A DNA stretch of 64,000 nt from Chthonomonadaceae bacterium (GTDB lineage Bacteria > Armatimonadota > Chthonomonadetes > Chthonomonadales > Chthonomonadaceae): NCBI GenBank assembly GCA_027450145.1, contig DAIDKH010000011.1:1-64000 (forward strand), written 5' to 3'. The notes under the pieces are model-generated. The model was not told where the DNA came from. It did not search any database and was given only the letters and a program-made list of their open reading frames with translations. This document shows, in pieces, positions 43,108 through 52,558 of the stretch. The first letter of the stretch is position 1. Each line of letters opens with the position of its first letter. The translations under genes were made by a program, and so were the position numbers.

Positions 43108-45519
43108 TTATTCGCGCTTTATTTTCAACACCCAATCTGAGCTGGACGGAGCCGTAAAATGATGCACCATGCCGCCAGTCATCGTTTCGGTCGAGGCGAC
43201 AATACCGGTTTGCGGGGATACCCATTCAACATGAAGCTGACCAGTGGCCTCCAATAGGTCCAAGTCTAGAGTACCGCCCTCTTTCATGTACACCAAATAG
43301 GTAAACCCAGGATTAGAGAGCACCCAGATGTCGTTAGAACTGCTAGCTTTGATTAGGTCATTATGTGGTGCAAGGCGGTTGTAATCCATGCTGTTCAGTA
43401 TCTGCCCCGCAACAGCAGTCTGCTGAGCGACAGGTGAGGAGGCAGCATCTGTGCCCCACAAGGAAGGCGCGGTAGGTACGTAATACCCTCCCGTGGTAAT
43501 GGCCTGCCATAGGCGGTGACGGGCGCTGGCTAGAGTTAGGGCCATGTTGGGATCCATGAGTGTTACTGGTTTCCCAGTGGATGCACTCGCAGGAATCGTC
43601 ATGAGATCCTGAGTGTTCACCGTAATTGCACTTAGCGGGGCCACATCCTGAGCCGATGGCGCACTTTGTGCCAGTAGGATTGCCTTTTGAGCCGCGGCCT
43701 GCGTGGTTGCCGTGCTGGGCCACAAGTCCATACCCGCCGGGCTGTTAATATAAACGGATTGGGGCGAAGGCGCAGAGACGCCACTGTTGATCACGATTGG
43801 CTGACCGGCGGCCGATGCAGCAGGTAGATTTCGTGTAACTACATGACCATCCGGATCCTGTTTCTTTGTCAGCGCCAGCAACGAAGCAATCAGCCCAGAT
43901 GCGCGAGTCGAATTTTCAACCGAGGCATCGCTCGTGTCGAGTATGTCCCAACACACGCTCATACTACTGTACCTAGCGAGTATGTAACTCCAAAGTCTCT
44001 CAATCTGAGCATCGCTAAAGGCTGCAAGTAACTGGTTGTTTAGAACCCCGATACCTAAGTCCGGTACAATTCCAGCCTCATTGCACAGCTGAATACGCCT
44101 ATCAAGGTAATGGAAAAACAATGGGTTCAGATGATCAGGATTGTATCCAACGAATGGCGCACCACCCTCGTTAACCTCGGTATGGCCAACAAATGATGTT
44201 CCGTCGATTACCCAGTTGTTCACTAATCGGTTGAAACCCATCTTGGCGAGCTGACGGATCTGTTGGCGAGTCTCCTCCAGGTGCATCAAGCTGGGTGAGG
44301 CGTTGGTTTGACCCCCTGCAGCTTCAAATGAACATATGTCTAGAGGTGCGATCACTGGTAAGAACGAGGAGCCATCCGTAAACGCAAATCTTGCAATTGC
44401 CGAATCCTCAGTCGTGACAAATCCTGGATTTGCCGATGGCGGTGAAACGCACCGGAATTCGCCACTTACACCATTGAGCCCAGGGTCTAAGGAGTGCGTG
44501 GTCCAATGCCATGTACCTGTCATATTAGGTGCCACTGCCAGGCGCCACTTTGTGCCTCCACGCCAGTAACATGGAACCACAATAGTTGAGCCATCTGGAC
44601 GATCCATATCGGCGCTCGCACTAAGGTCTAAATACGGATTCCCTTTGTCGCTACTAGCCGTGAGATCGACGATGTAGGGATGGTACAGACTAACGCGCGG
44701 ACGTGGCAACTGTACAGTGTTCCCCTGGCCAAGCGGCATCGCACCCACTGGACTAGTGAAGGTGAGGTCGTTGGGGTAGTCTACTGTAAGCACCTTTGAG
44801 TCATCAAGGTCGATAGCATACCCGTGGCGCGTATTAGAGTAGAGAATCAGGTAGTAGGCGTGACCAGTGGAGTCACTGGCAATGGCGTGAAGCTCCTGCC
44901 AACCGAGGGCTTGCCATCCGTTGGCGGGATTAACATTCACCTCTACAAGTGGCGAGACTTCCAGCTTTCCCAGGTGCACTGTTTCCGCAGACGAGCCTTG
45001 GGTTAAATGCCCCGTAATCGACAAAAGTGTACCGCCTTGCCGCGTCCAGTCACCAAACGTAAAACTGCCCCCCGAGTACTTAAGCGGAGGTTGAATTGTT
45101 GTCTTGGGTAAAGCCGGCCCGGCCGCAAGATGCGCCGGATCGAATTGATAGCTACCTTGAAAATCGTAGCTGGAAATCTGGTTACTGCTGTAATCATAAA
45201 TCCAGCTAAAAAACGAACTTCCCCGATCGTTTAAGTAGCACCAAATCACGTCGAACGTGTCACCACTTTTGGCCAAAAACCATACTAGGTGGCTGGCGTA
45301 ACCTGCGGGGCCAGGTTGGGAATAGAGGTATGTAAGTTGGAACTCGCGCTCTTCGCTGAGGTTGAAGGATCTACGAACCATTGTGCCTGATGTGCCGTTC
45401 CACGCCAAGGAGTACGGGCCGCTCTCACCATGAAGGGAATTTTGGGCAGTCGCTGCAGACCCTATTAATGTGAAAACTACGCATACAAACGCAGCAACAG
45501 CAAAACGAAGATATCTCAT
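43108..45519 (-). CDS. Secreted DUF5060/DUF4038-like glycoside-hydrolase-type protein
   Basis: A protein of about 803 residues with a signal peptide (RYLRFAVAAFVCVVFTLIGSAATAQ). The middle has a beta-sandwich resembling DUF5060 (CYWRGGTKWRLAVAPNMTGTWHWTTHSLDPGLNGVSGEFRC), then a TIM-barrel-like DUF4038 region (QQIRQLAKMGFNRLVNNWVIDG; FFHYLDRRIQLCNEAGIVPDLGIGVL; WSYILARYSSMSVCWDILDTSD). The C-terminus resembles the collagen-binding-type domain often attached to it. Putative polysaccharide or collagen breakdown is inferred only from architecture. The start is ATG 45519 with GAGG nine bases upstream. It is a single-gene unit downstream of the pdxS operon. Confidence 0.65.
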   Translation of the reverse strand: MRYLRFAVAAFVCVVFTLIGSAATAQNSLHGESGPYSLAWNGTSGTMVRRSFNLSEEREFQLTYLYSQPGPAGYASHLVWFLAKSGDTFDVIWCYLNDRGSSFFSWIYDYSSNQISSYDFQGSYQFDPAHLAAGPALPKTTIQPPLKYSGGSFTFGDWTRQGGTLLSITGHLTQGSSAETVHLGKLEVSPLVEVNVNPANGWQALGWQELHAIASDSTGHAYYLILYSNTRHGYAIDLDDSKVLTVDYPNDLTFTSPVGAMPLGQGNTVQLPRPRVSLYHPYIVDLTASSDKGNPYLDLSASADMDRPDGSTIVVPCYWRGGTKWRLAVAPNMTGTWHWTTHSLDPGLNGVSGEFRCVSPPSANPGFVTTEDSAIARFAFTDGSSFLPVIAPLDICSFEAAGGQTNASPSLMHLEETRQQIRQLAKMGFNRLVNNWVIDGTSFVGHTEVNEGGAPFVGYNPDHLNPLFFHYLDRRIQLCNEAGIVPDLGIGVLNNQLLAAFSDAQIERLWSYILARYSSMSVCWDILDTSDASVENSTRASGLIASLLALTKKQDPDGHVVTRNLPAASAAGQPIVINSGVSAPSPQSVYINSPAGMDLWPSTATTQAAAQKAILLAQSAPSAQDVAPLSAITVNTQDLMTIPASASTGKPVTLMDPNMALTLASARHRLWQAITTGGYYVPTAPSLWGTDAASSPVAQQTAVAGQILNSMDYNRLAPHNDLIKASSSNDIWVLSNPGFTYLVYMKEGGTLDLDLLEATGQLHVEWVSPQTGIVASTETMTGGMVHHFTAPSSSDWVLKIKRE

Positions 45520-45618
45520 GGCATGGAACCTCGGGTAATGCAGCAATAGTTCTATCGAAGTTATTAGACGCGTGAAACCTGTGCCGGTTTCCTAAAACCT
45601 AAAACCCACTACCTAAAA

Positions 45619-45650
45619 CGACCACAGAGAGGAGCAGCTCACTGTGGTCG
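45619..45650 (-). terminator. Rho-independent terminator after pdxS
   Basis: Nine-base perfect arms CGACCACAG (45619-45627) and CTGTGGTCG (45642-45650) enclose a 14-base loop. On the minus strand the stem is followed by TTTTAGG. It lies about 27 bp past the pdxS stop and ends the dnaX-ybaB-recR-pdxS operon. Confidence 0.65.
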
Positions 45651-45676
45651 TGGAATATAGACTAGTGGGAGGAGAA

Positions 45677-46573
45677 TTACCAGCCTCTAGATGCCATTAA
45701 CTGTGTGTCCTCAAGCTTCCGTACATCCAAACTGGGCATAGCATCGCCGAGACCGGACGATATTTCCGCAAGCTTATCGAAGTCCTTATAATAGGTGACG
45801 GCAAGTACTATCGCTTCCGCCCGAGCGCTGGGGTCCGATGATTTGAAGATGCCGCTTCCTACAAAAACGCTTTCGGCGCCAAGCAACATCATCAATGCGG
45901 CGTCAGCTGGCGTTGCAATTCCACCAGCAGAGAAGTTTGGCACAGGCAGGCGGCCAGAGCTATGAACCTCAAGCACAAGTTCGTAGGGCGCTTTAAGGTC
46001 ACGGGCCGCGGCCATCAACTCGTCCTCACGCAGAGATTTAATTCGTGCTATGTCGCGCATCAACGTTCTCATATGACGAACAGCTTCCACCACATTACCA
46101 GTACCGGCCTCCCCTTTCGTACGAATAAGGGCGGCTCCTTCGCCTATACGCCGTAGCGCCTCACCTAAATCACGACATCCACAGACGAACGGTACACGAT
46201 ATTCCAGTTTATTCACATGGTTTTCTTCGTCGGCGGGTGTAAGCACCTCACTCTCGTCAATGTAGTCTACGCCCAGAGCCTCTAAAATGCGCGCTTCAGC
46301 AATGTGACCAATTCTGCATTTCGCCATAACAGGAATGGTCACGGCAGCCATGATCTCCTTGATCATCCTGGGATCCGACATACGAGCAACGCCGCCCTGC
46401 TGACGAATATCAGATGGCACTCTCTCAAGCGCCATTACTGCTACCGCACCTGCCTTTTCAGCAATGACGGCTTGTTCAACGTTTGCGACGTCCATGATGA
46501 CGCCGCCCTTAAGCATCTCAGCCAGACCGGTCTTACTTCTCCACGTGGCCTTCTGCTCAACAGGTTCACCCAT
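45677..46573 (-). CDS. pdxS: Pyridoxal 5'-phosphate synthase, PdxS subunit
   Basis: Combines ribose 5-phosphate, glyceraldehyde 3-phosphate and ammonia to make PLP (DXP-independent route). The 298-residue TIM barrel contains [46 protein letters not shown] and [38 protein letters not shown], matching SNZ/PdxS; the catalytic lysine is in AKCRIGH. It needs the glutaminase PdxT for ammonia, but no pdxT is found in this window. It is the last gene after recR, about 70 bp downstream. Confidence 0.95.
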   Translation of the reverse strand: MGEPVEQKATWRSKTGLAEMLKGGVIMDVANVEQAVIAEKAGAVAVMALERVPSDIRQQGGVARMSDPRMIKEIMAAVTIPVMAKCRIGHIAEARILEALGVDYIDESEVLTPADEENHVNKLEYRVPFVCGCRDLGEALRRIGEGAALIRTKGEAGTGNVVEAVRHMRTLMRDIARIKSLREDELMAAARDLKAPYELVLEVHSSGRLPVPNFSAGGIATPADAALMMLLGAESVFVGSGIFKSSDPSARAEAIVLAVTYYKDFDKLAEISSGLGDAMPSLDVRKLEDTQLMASRGW

Positions 46574-46645
46574 TTAAAACTCTCCTTTTCTAAAAAACCG
46601 CGGGTCACATTACCATGATACGACTGCTAATCTACGCCAATTGCA

Positions 46646-47242
46646 TTAAGTGATCTCGCGCCGCCATTGGAGGGCTGAAATCAGCGTCGCCTGATCAGCA
46701 TAATCCAGATCTCCGCCGGCAGGAAGACCATGGGCAATCTGCGTAACACGAACCCCTAATGGCCGTAACTTACTTGCCAGGTAGAGCGCAGTTGTCTGTC
46801 CCTCAGCGGTAGGGTTCAACGCAAGTATCACCTCTTCAACGCCATTGACTACACGCGGAAAAAGCTCGCGAATCTTTAAAAGATCGGGAGTGACATTGTC
46901 GACTGGAGATATAAGTCCCTGCAACACATGATACAAGCCGCGGTATTCGTTTGTTTTCTCCATAGCAATAAGATCACGCGTTTCTGCCACTACGCACAGC
47001 AATGTGTGATTCCGGCGCGAATCGCTGCAAATGTCACATATCTCCTGATCAGTAAAGTTTGAACATTCTTTACAGAAGCGGATGTTTTCCTTCACTGCGG
47101 TTATGGCTTCGGCCAGCAGTCTCGACTGCTCCTGGGGCTGTCTCAAAATGTGGAAAGCGATGCGCTGTGCCGATTTGGGACCAACACCCGGCAGGCGTTC
47201 TAGTTCATTAACCAGCCGGGCTAGTGGCTTTGCGTAGTGCAC
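46646..47242 (-). CDS. recR: Recombination protein RecR
   Basis: Acts with RecF/RecO to load RecA at gapped DNA. The 198-residue protein has an N-terminal helix-hairpin-helix (LERLPGVGPKSAQRIAFHILRQ), a four-cysteine zinc motif (CKECSNFTDQEICDIC) and a Toprim domain (LLCVVAETRDLIAMEKT, LALNPTAEGQTTALYLASKL). It is placed right after ybaB, 15 bp, and belongs to the classic dnaX-ybaB-recR group. Confidence 0.96.
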   Translation of the reverse strand: MHYAKPLARLVNELERLPGVGPKSAQRIAFHILRQPQEQSRLLAEAITAVKENIRFCKECSNFTDQEICDICSDSRRNHTLLCVVAETRDLIAMEKTNEYRGLYHVLQGLISPVDNVTPDLLKIRELFPRVVNGVEEVILALNPTAEGQTTALYLASKLRPLGVRVTQIAHGLPAGGDLDYADQATLISALQWRREIT

Positions 47243-47257
47243 CGAATATGATCCTCT

Positions 47258-47617
47258 TTAAAGTAGGCCGGGAGGCAGATTAAGTCCCCCAAGACCACCT
47301 GTTATCTGTTCGAGGCGCGCCTCCTGCTCTGCCTTGGCCTTGGCCGACGCGTCGCGGGCAGCAGTAATGATTAGATCTTCGAGTATCTCAACGTCAGCAG
47401 GATCCACCACCCCGGGATCGATTTTTACCGACGTGAGTTGGCCATGACCGTTGACGGTAACAGTCACCATGTTCCCACCAGCAGAGGCACTGTACCGCAC
47501 AACCTCCAGATCCTCTTGAAACTTTGCGGTTTCCTCTTGGATCTTTTGTGCCTGCTTCATCAGCTTTTGGATGTCGCCCATGCCGCCGAAACCACCCATC
47601 CCACCCATTCTAGACAT
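47258..47617 (-). CDS. YbaB/EbfC-family nucleoid-associated protein
   Basis: A small DNA-binding protein of 119 residues between dnaX and recR, the usual location. The N-terminus is very Gly/Met-rich (MSRMGGMGGFGGMGDI). It is followed by IQKLMKQAQKIQEETAKFQEDLEVVRYSASAGGNMVTVTVNGHGQLTSVKIDPGVVDPADVEILEDLIITAARDASAKA, the full YbaB fold. GGGAG precedes the ATG by nine bases. It binds DNA non-specifically in relatives; a role in recombination or nucleoid organisation is suggested. Confidence 0.95.
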   Translation of the reverse strand: MSRMGGMGGFGGMGDIQKLMKQAQKIQEETAKFQEDLEVVRYSASAGGNMVTVTVNGHGQLTSVKIDPGVVDPADVEILEDLIITAARDASAKAKAEQEARLEQITGGLGGLNLPPGLL

Positions 47618-47638
47618 ATATTTGTCTCCCGTTTGATA

Positions 47639-49390
47639 TCAAGGTATGGGCTCCTGTTTGGTAACCGAGCCACCGAAAATGTCGAGCACTTCTTTTAGAA
47701 CCTCTGCAGACGCAGGCCGTGAATCCGATTGAGACGCAACTGCACCCTGCTCACCACTTAATTCCATCTCCATGACACTGGCGCGGCTCGCCGCCCCGCT
47801 GCTAGCCTGTTGGTCCGTTGACGCGGAAGAAGTTCGGCCTGCAAGGTCGGATAGTAGAACGCACTGAACCGTATACCCCTCTGTTTGAAGCGCTTCATTA
47901 ATCTTCTTCTCGAAGAGCGCCTTGCCCTTGTCATTTATTTGATCACGTGCAAAGGCACCAGGGAAACCCACGGTTATCAACTTACCGGAAAGTGCCAAAA
48001 CACTGGTTCCGTTGACAAATGCCGCCCCTCTTGCACTCGCCTTACCGAACAGTGAGAGGATACGCGGCCACGCACGTGATATGACCTCCAGGTCGATCTC
48101 GGTGACAAACCTCCGGTCTACTGCAGGTGTTTGTACCTCCGAGGAAGGTAATGGCGATCCACCCGCGTTGGAATCGCTGCTAGCTGTCGACGTAATGGGG
48201 GCAGAAGGTGTGGTAACAGTTCCGGGTGTTATAGGAGCGACGACCTGAGTAACCATTGCAGGTGTGGACACCCCCCGTTCTCGCACTGACTCGCTCCCTT
48301 TTGCGAGCATCTGCAGGCGTGCAAGCGTGCGCTCAAGTATCCACCGATGCTGATTAGATGTACGAACCTCGCGTTCAGCGCGTGCGAGCTCCTGCATTAT
48401 ATCGAGCAATGACGCTGTAGTGTACAAGCTGGAAATAGGCTGTAAAGTTTGAATCCGTTCGTTTCCAAACTCTGCTGCCGCCGCGCGGTTGGCGCCTGCG
48501 CGCAACACAAGTAGGTCACGCATAAATCCCTGAAGTGCGGTCACCAGCTGGCGGGCATCTGTGCCACCATCCATAAACTCAGCCGCAAGATTGAGCGCAT
48601 CCGCCGTATCGCCTTCAACAAGTTGGCGCGCGCAAAGTTGTAATTCTGCATCTCCCACGGTTCCGATGGCCGCTTTAACAGTGGCAGTAGTGATGTGGCC
48701 GTCGCTGTACGCCAAAACCTGCTCAAGTATTGACAGAGCATCTCGCCACGACCCTTCTGCTGCGCGCGCAACGGCAATAACCGCATCGGGTTCACATGTG
48801 TAGTTCTCAGCAGCGATCACTCTGCTTACTGCAGAGGCAAGATCCTGCACGCTTCCTCGTCGGAATTGAAAGCAGAGGCAACGCGATCGAATTGTGATTG
48901 GCACCTTGTTATATTCTGTTGTTGCCAACACAAAAACCACATGGGCAGGCGGCTCCTCCAAGGTCTTGAGCAGAGCATCGAAAGCCTTGCTGGAAAGGTC
49001 ATGAACTTCGTCTATTATGTAAACCTTGAAACGAGCCTCAGTTGGGGCATATTGTACGTTTTCAATGACCTTCTCTCGGACATCGTCTATGCCTGTCTCC
49101 GAAGCGGCATCCATCTCCACCACGTCCATGCACACGCCCTCGCGTATCGCAACGCAGAGGGGACATTTGCCGCAGGGATTCGCGGTGGGGCCTTGTTCGC
49201 AATTCAGTGCCCTGGCAAGCAGGCGCGCCGTAGATGTCTTGCCGCACCCTCGGGCTCCGTGGAAAAGATAGGCGTGCCCAAACCTGCCGCTAGCAATGGA
49301 GTTCCGCAGTGTAGTCGTGACAGAATCCTGGCCCATGAGCTCTTCGAAGCTCTGTGATCGGTATTTGCGATATAGAGCAACATATGCCAT
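47639..49390 (-). CDS. dnaX: DNA polymerase III gamma/tau subunit
   Basis: The clamp-loader ATPase and polymerase organiser. In 583 residues it has Walker A GARGCGKT (45-52), a zinc-binding CysX8-CysX2-CysX2-Cys region (64-79), Walker B IIDEVHDL, and SRC in TIRSRCLCFQFRR. DNA_pol3_gamma domain III follows to about residue 370. A Ser/Thr/Ala/Val-rich stretch (about 375-430) leads to the tau-like C-terminal part. No A/T slippery tract was seen to generate a short gamma form. It is first gene of the operon with ybaB, recR and pdxS and lies just downstream of the SRP RNA gene. Confidence 0.95.
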   Translation of the reverse strand: MAYVALYRKYRSQSFEELMGQDSVTTTLRNSIASGRFGHAYLFHGARGCGKTSTARLLARALNCEQGPTANPCGKCPLCVAIREGVCMDVVEMDAASETGIDDVREKVIENVQYAPTEARFKVYIIDEVHDLSSKAFDALLKTLEEPPAHVVFVLATTEYNKVPITIRSRCLCFQFRRGSVQDLASAVSRVIAAENYTCEPDAVIAVARAAEGSWRDALSILEQVLAYSDGHITTATVKAAIGTVGDAELQLCARQLVEGDTADALNLAAEFMDGGTDARQLVTALQGFMRDLLVLRAGANRAAAAEFGNERIQTLQPISSLYTTASLLDIMQELARAEREVRTSNQHRWILERTLARLQMLAKGSESVRERGVSTPAMVTQVVAPITPGTVTTPSAPITSTASSDSNAGGSPLPSSEVQTPAVDRRFVTEIDLEVISRAWPRILSLFGKASARGAAFVNGTSVLALSGKLITVGFPGAFARDQINDKGKALFEKKINEALQTEGYTVQCVLLSDLAGRTSSASTDQQASSGAASRASVMEMELSGEQGAVASQSDSRPASAEVLKEVLDIFGGSVTKQEPIP

Positions 49391-49447
49391 GGCGGATTGT
49401 GTTACCTGTTCCTAACATGCGGCATCTAAGGCGAGAGAGGTAAAAGC

Positions 49448-49574
49448 ATCAGGGCATTGAGAGCCGGGTGAACGGACCGCACTCAGAAGGCTAAACTTAA
49501 GGCTGCTACCTTCCGGTCCTGACACTGGTTCGTCTGCCCGCCTATGCAGCCGGCCCGGCTCTCAACGCCCTGAT
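49448..49574 (-). ncRNA. ffs: Signal recognition particle RNA, small bacterial type (4.5S)
   Basis: A 127-nt RNA of the minus strand. Its central hairpin has the SRP consensus GTCAGGACCGGAAGGTAGCA (49507-49526), closed by complementary ends ATCAGGGC/GCCCTGAT (49567-49574 and 49448-49455). Ffh binds the consensus stem and the tetraloop GGAA. The location upstream of dnaX is common. The long, nearly continuous hairpin and the domain IV motif make the assignment firm; boundaries may vary by a few bases. Confidence 0.92.
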
Positions 49575-49664
49575 CGAGCCTATTATACCCAATTACAGGA
49601 ATTCCTGCACGACAGAGGAGCACAGTGCTCTCGATCGTCAAAACATATCGGGTTGCAGCTCAAA

Positions 49665-52253
49665 TTAGCTAGCGTTCACCACGTCGGCTAAACGTTTAAA
49701 GGTGTACAGTTCGCTGTCTACAGGCGGAATTAGCTTAGACATCTCATTCTCATAACAGAGATACAGTCTGTGTAGTGCCCTGGTACAGGCGGTGTACAGC
49801 GGCCGCCGATCGTCGTCCGACCAATACGTTCGGTCACTGGCGTCGGCAATTATGACTGCATCAAACTCTAACCCCTTGGCATACAATAGCGATGTAACGT
49901 AGTTACCAGCTTGAAACTCGATTTTGCCGTCGCTTAATAGGCTTATCGACACACAGCCAGAGATCGAGGTGTATAATGCCGCGGCTTCGGCACTGGATTT
50001 ACAGACCACTCCTACAGACCGGAACCCCTCATCGTTCAAGCGCTCAACAAGTTTAGCAATCACAGCACCGGAAGTGCTGGCAGGCACGTCTATTAGTTCC
50101 GGTAGTACGCCGGTTGAACGGATGTTTTTAATCACTGGCGCCGGTAGCAGCAGGCTCGACGCGAAGTCAGTAATCTCCTTGCTCGAGCGGTAGCTAAACT
50201 CAAGCGGTTCCATGACGCTGCAATCTGGAAATACAGTGGTAAGGTCATTAAAATCGGTTGTCTGCGCGTGAGGAATGATCGACTGATAGGGATCGCCGAC
50301 TATAGTGATTGAGCAAGTTGCAGGCAACAACCTACGCAGATATTGAAACTGCAGCATGGAGTAGTCCTGAGCCTCATCAACCACAGCATGGATAACACCG
50401 TTCATTGTAGGAAAACCTGCTACCATCCCGTGAAGACACATGATAGGAACAACATCTTCGTTCATCACAATTCTTTTGTTGATCGACCGTATTGTTGGAC
50501 GAATCCAGTCACTCATTTCACCGGTTTCAGCCCCGCCCGCCGGCGTCGACTTTCTGGTTCGTCGTGACCTCGACTCACTTCCGCGTGGTGTCGATTCATT
50601 CGCAAATGGTCCTCCAAGCTTTCCAGTCTCTAGGTAGTTCAAAAACAGGATGTACCATCTGATTACCGACATATTACGGATTTTACGTAAGCTCTTTCTC
50701 GTGTCGGCAAATAGCTGACGAAGACGGGCCTCGCTCACTTGCTTCGTCACTGCGGCCAACACATCGGGCGATTCGCGTATGCGGTTTATCACTTCCCGTT
50801 CGCAAGCAAGTACTGCATCAATGCGTTGAATTAACGGCTTCTCTACCCCGCGTTCAAAGGCAGTCACGAGGACGTCTCCACTTAGCAACACTTGCCGATC
50901 AATTCGCTCCCTCGCTCGAAATTGTCTCTCCTCAGGTGCAATAACATGCACGACGTCGTGGCTTACCATTTTGGCAATTTGCGTCTTAATTGCATCAAGA
51001 AAGGCCACTAAGCACTGGTAGATATCTCGCGATGACTTAAACTGTACACCTTTAAGTCGCACGTCGCCAGCATTCTGGTGTGGTCCGTTTTGGCCGGCTT
51101 CATATAGTTGGCTCAAACGCTCTATTTTGTACGAACTCTTATTTCGTAAAGCACGCTCAAGCCTATCGGGAACCATATCATGAAGTACGGTACTCTGCAC
51201 GGAGTCCTCCATAAGAGACGGCAGAACGCCGACGATATAGGATTGGAATGTTTTATTGGGCGAAAACACCATCACGCGGCTCCCTGAAAACCTGCCGGAT
51301 AAATCCTCGGGATCGTTCGCCGCCATTCTCATATGATAGAGCATGTAAGCGGCGCGGTGAAGAGCAATCACGGATTTGCCGCTGCCAGCTGGCCCTTGAA
51401 CAGCCACAACTGGAGCGTTGGCACGTATCACAACGTCCTGCTCGGTCTGAATAGTCCGAACGATCTGATTCATGGCCCCAGAGGTATTTTCCGAGAGGAT
51501 TTGAGTTAGCATCTCGTCCGAACGGGTGTTAATCACATCGGCTTTCAGGCGCTTGTTCCCATGCTCTAGAGATTCAGTCTGCACGCGTCCTTCACCGAAA
51601 CGCTCATTGCGCGCGCGGACTACTGCCAGGTTAGGCACGTCGGCGTCATCTGACAGAGCAGAAGACTCGCTTTTCGCGTTTTGGTGAGTAGCAGTTGCCG
51701 ATTGGCTGCTACCAGCACTTATTTCAACCGCCGCAGCGGAAAACCATGCACAGTTGAACTCATCGGTAGATGAGAGTATCCTAATCCTTTCGTCATCAAC
51801 TTGATACTCCCGTCGCAACAGGATGGTCCCCCGATTTCTTCCCGTGCCTACAATCTCCGCGGGGCCAACCTTCTTTGATTGTGAATGCAATTGGCAGATT
51901 GGTGTTCTCCAATCATGGATTAGGATATCACCCGACCGGTCATCCAGCCTAGACAATCCAATATATACAAGCTCGCAATGGTCCTCAAGCTGCCATTGAA
52001 AATCAAAGCGGGCATGATATAAGCTCTGCCTCAAGCGCTTATGATTCTGCAGATTTCGGTTCGCGATCTTCACTCTCTCTGACGTGTGAAAGTCGACCTC
52101 GTCATCCTCATGGTTCCGTCCACCGTACCCAGAGTGATTCGCCCATTTCAATTCCTCGGCGATGCATGCATCGAGTCGCGAACATACCTTGGCAAGAAAC
52201 TGTTGTTCAAACTCAATCGATCTGATGTCGGGTCCACAATTTAAACGATCCAT
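49665..52253 (-). CDS. helD: HelD-like DNA helicase / RNA polymerase-recycling ATPase
   Basis: An 862-residue SF1 (UvrD-like) protein of the HelD family, which in Firmicutes and actinobacteria removes stalled RNA polymerase. The N-terminal coiled coil carries the family motif YIGLSRLDDRSGDILIHDWRTPICQL. Then come QTEQDVVIRANAPVVAVQGPAGSGKSVIALHRAAYMLY (Walker A near residue 290), VDEAQDYSMLQFQYLRRLLP (Walker B) and the late SF1 motif YVTSLLYAKGLEFDAVI. GGGAGG precedes ATG 52253 at about seven bases. It is monocistronic. An insertion rich in Ser/Arg (about residue 575) is unlike compact homologues. Confidence 0.9.
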   Translation of the reverse strand: MDRLNCGPDIRSIEFEQQFLAKVCSRLDACIAEELKWANHSGYGGRNHEDDEVDFHTSERVKIANRNLQNHKRLRQSLYHARFDFQWQLEDHCELVYIGLSRLDDRSGDILIHDWRTPICQLHSQSKKVGPAEIVGTGRNRGTILLRREYQVDDERIRILSSTDEFNCAWFSAAAVEISAGSSQSATATHQNAKSESSALSDDADVPNLAVVRARNERFGEGRVQTESLEHGNKRLKADVINTRSDEMLTQILSENTSGAMNQIVRTIQTEQDVVIRANAPVVAVQGPAGSGKSVIALHRAAYMLYHMRMAANDPEDLSGRFSGSRVMVFSPNKTFQSYIVGVLPSLMEDSVQSTVLHDMVPDRLERALRNKSSYKIERLSQLYEAGQNGPHQNAGDVRLKGVQFKSSRDIYQCLVAFLDAIKTQIAKMVSHDVVHVIAPEERQFRARERIDRQVLLSGDVLVTAFERGVEKPLIQRIDAVLACEREVINRIRESPDVLAAVTKQVSEARLRQLFADTRKSLRKIRNMSVIRWYILFLNYLETGKLGGPFANESTPRGSESRSRRTRKSTPAGGAETGEMSDWIRPTIRSINKRIVMNEDVVPIMCLHGMVAGFPTMNGVIHAVVDEAQDYSMLQFQYLRRLLPATCSITIVGDPYQSIIPHAQTTDFNDLTTVFPDCSVMEPLEFSYRSSKEITDFASSLLLPAPVIKNIRSTGVLPELIDVPASTSGAVIAKLVERLNDEGFRSVGVVCKSSAEAAALYTSISGCVSISLLSDGKIEFQAGNYVTSLLYAKGLEFDAVIIADASDRTYWSDDDRRPLYTACTRALHRLYLCYENEMSKLIPPVDSELYTFKRLADVVNAS

Positions 52254-52558
52254 TTCTAGCCTCCCGTGCGATGTATGGTCGGTAATCTCCCAGCAACCTT
52301 TGAATTATTCGAATGTCCGAAATATGTCTGGTCTTCAATTAGGTTAATCCAGCTGGCTAGCGAGAATTTCCTGCACACCCGCTAAAAGACCGGTAATTTT
52401 ACAAGATTTCTTTTTGCAAGGCCGTTACTTTCAAGCGGGCTGCCTGAATTTATTCAAAATAAGAGTGCAAACTGAGGTAACCAGCGCGGTCACCAACTCA
52501 ACAACTCGGTCAGGATAGTAGTCCGTCGAACCTCAAACACACGAAAAGGAAACTCTTC
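52254..52558. other. Intergenic region upstream of helD
   Basis: About 300 bp between helD and the broken secreted-protein gene. It should hold the helD promoter, but I found no clear hexamer pair. No tRNA, repeat or small gene is supported. Confidence 0.45.
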
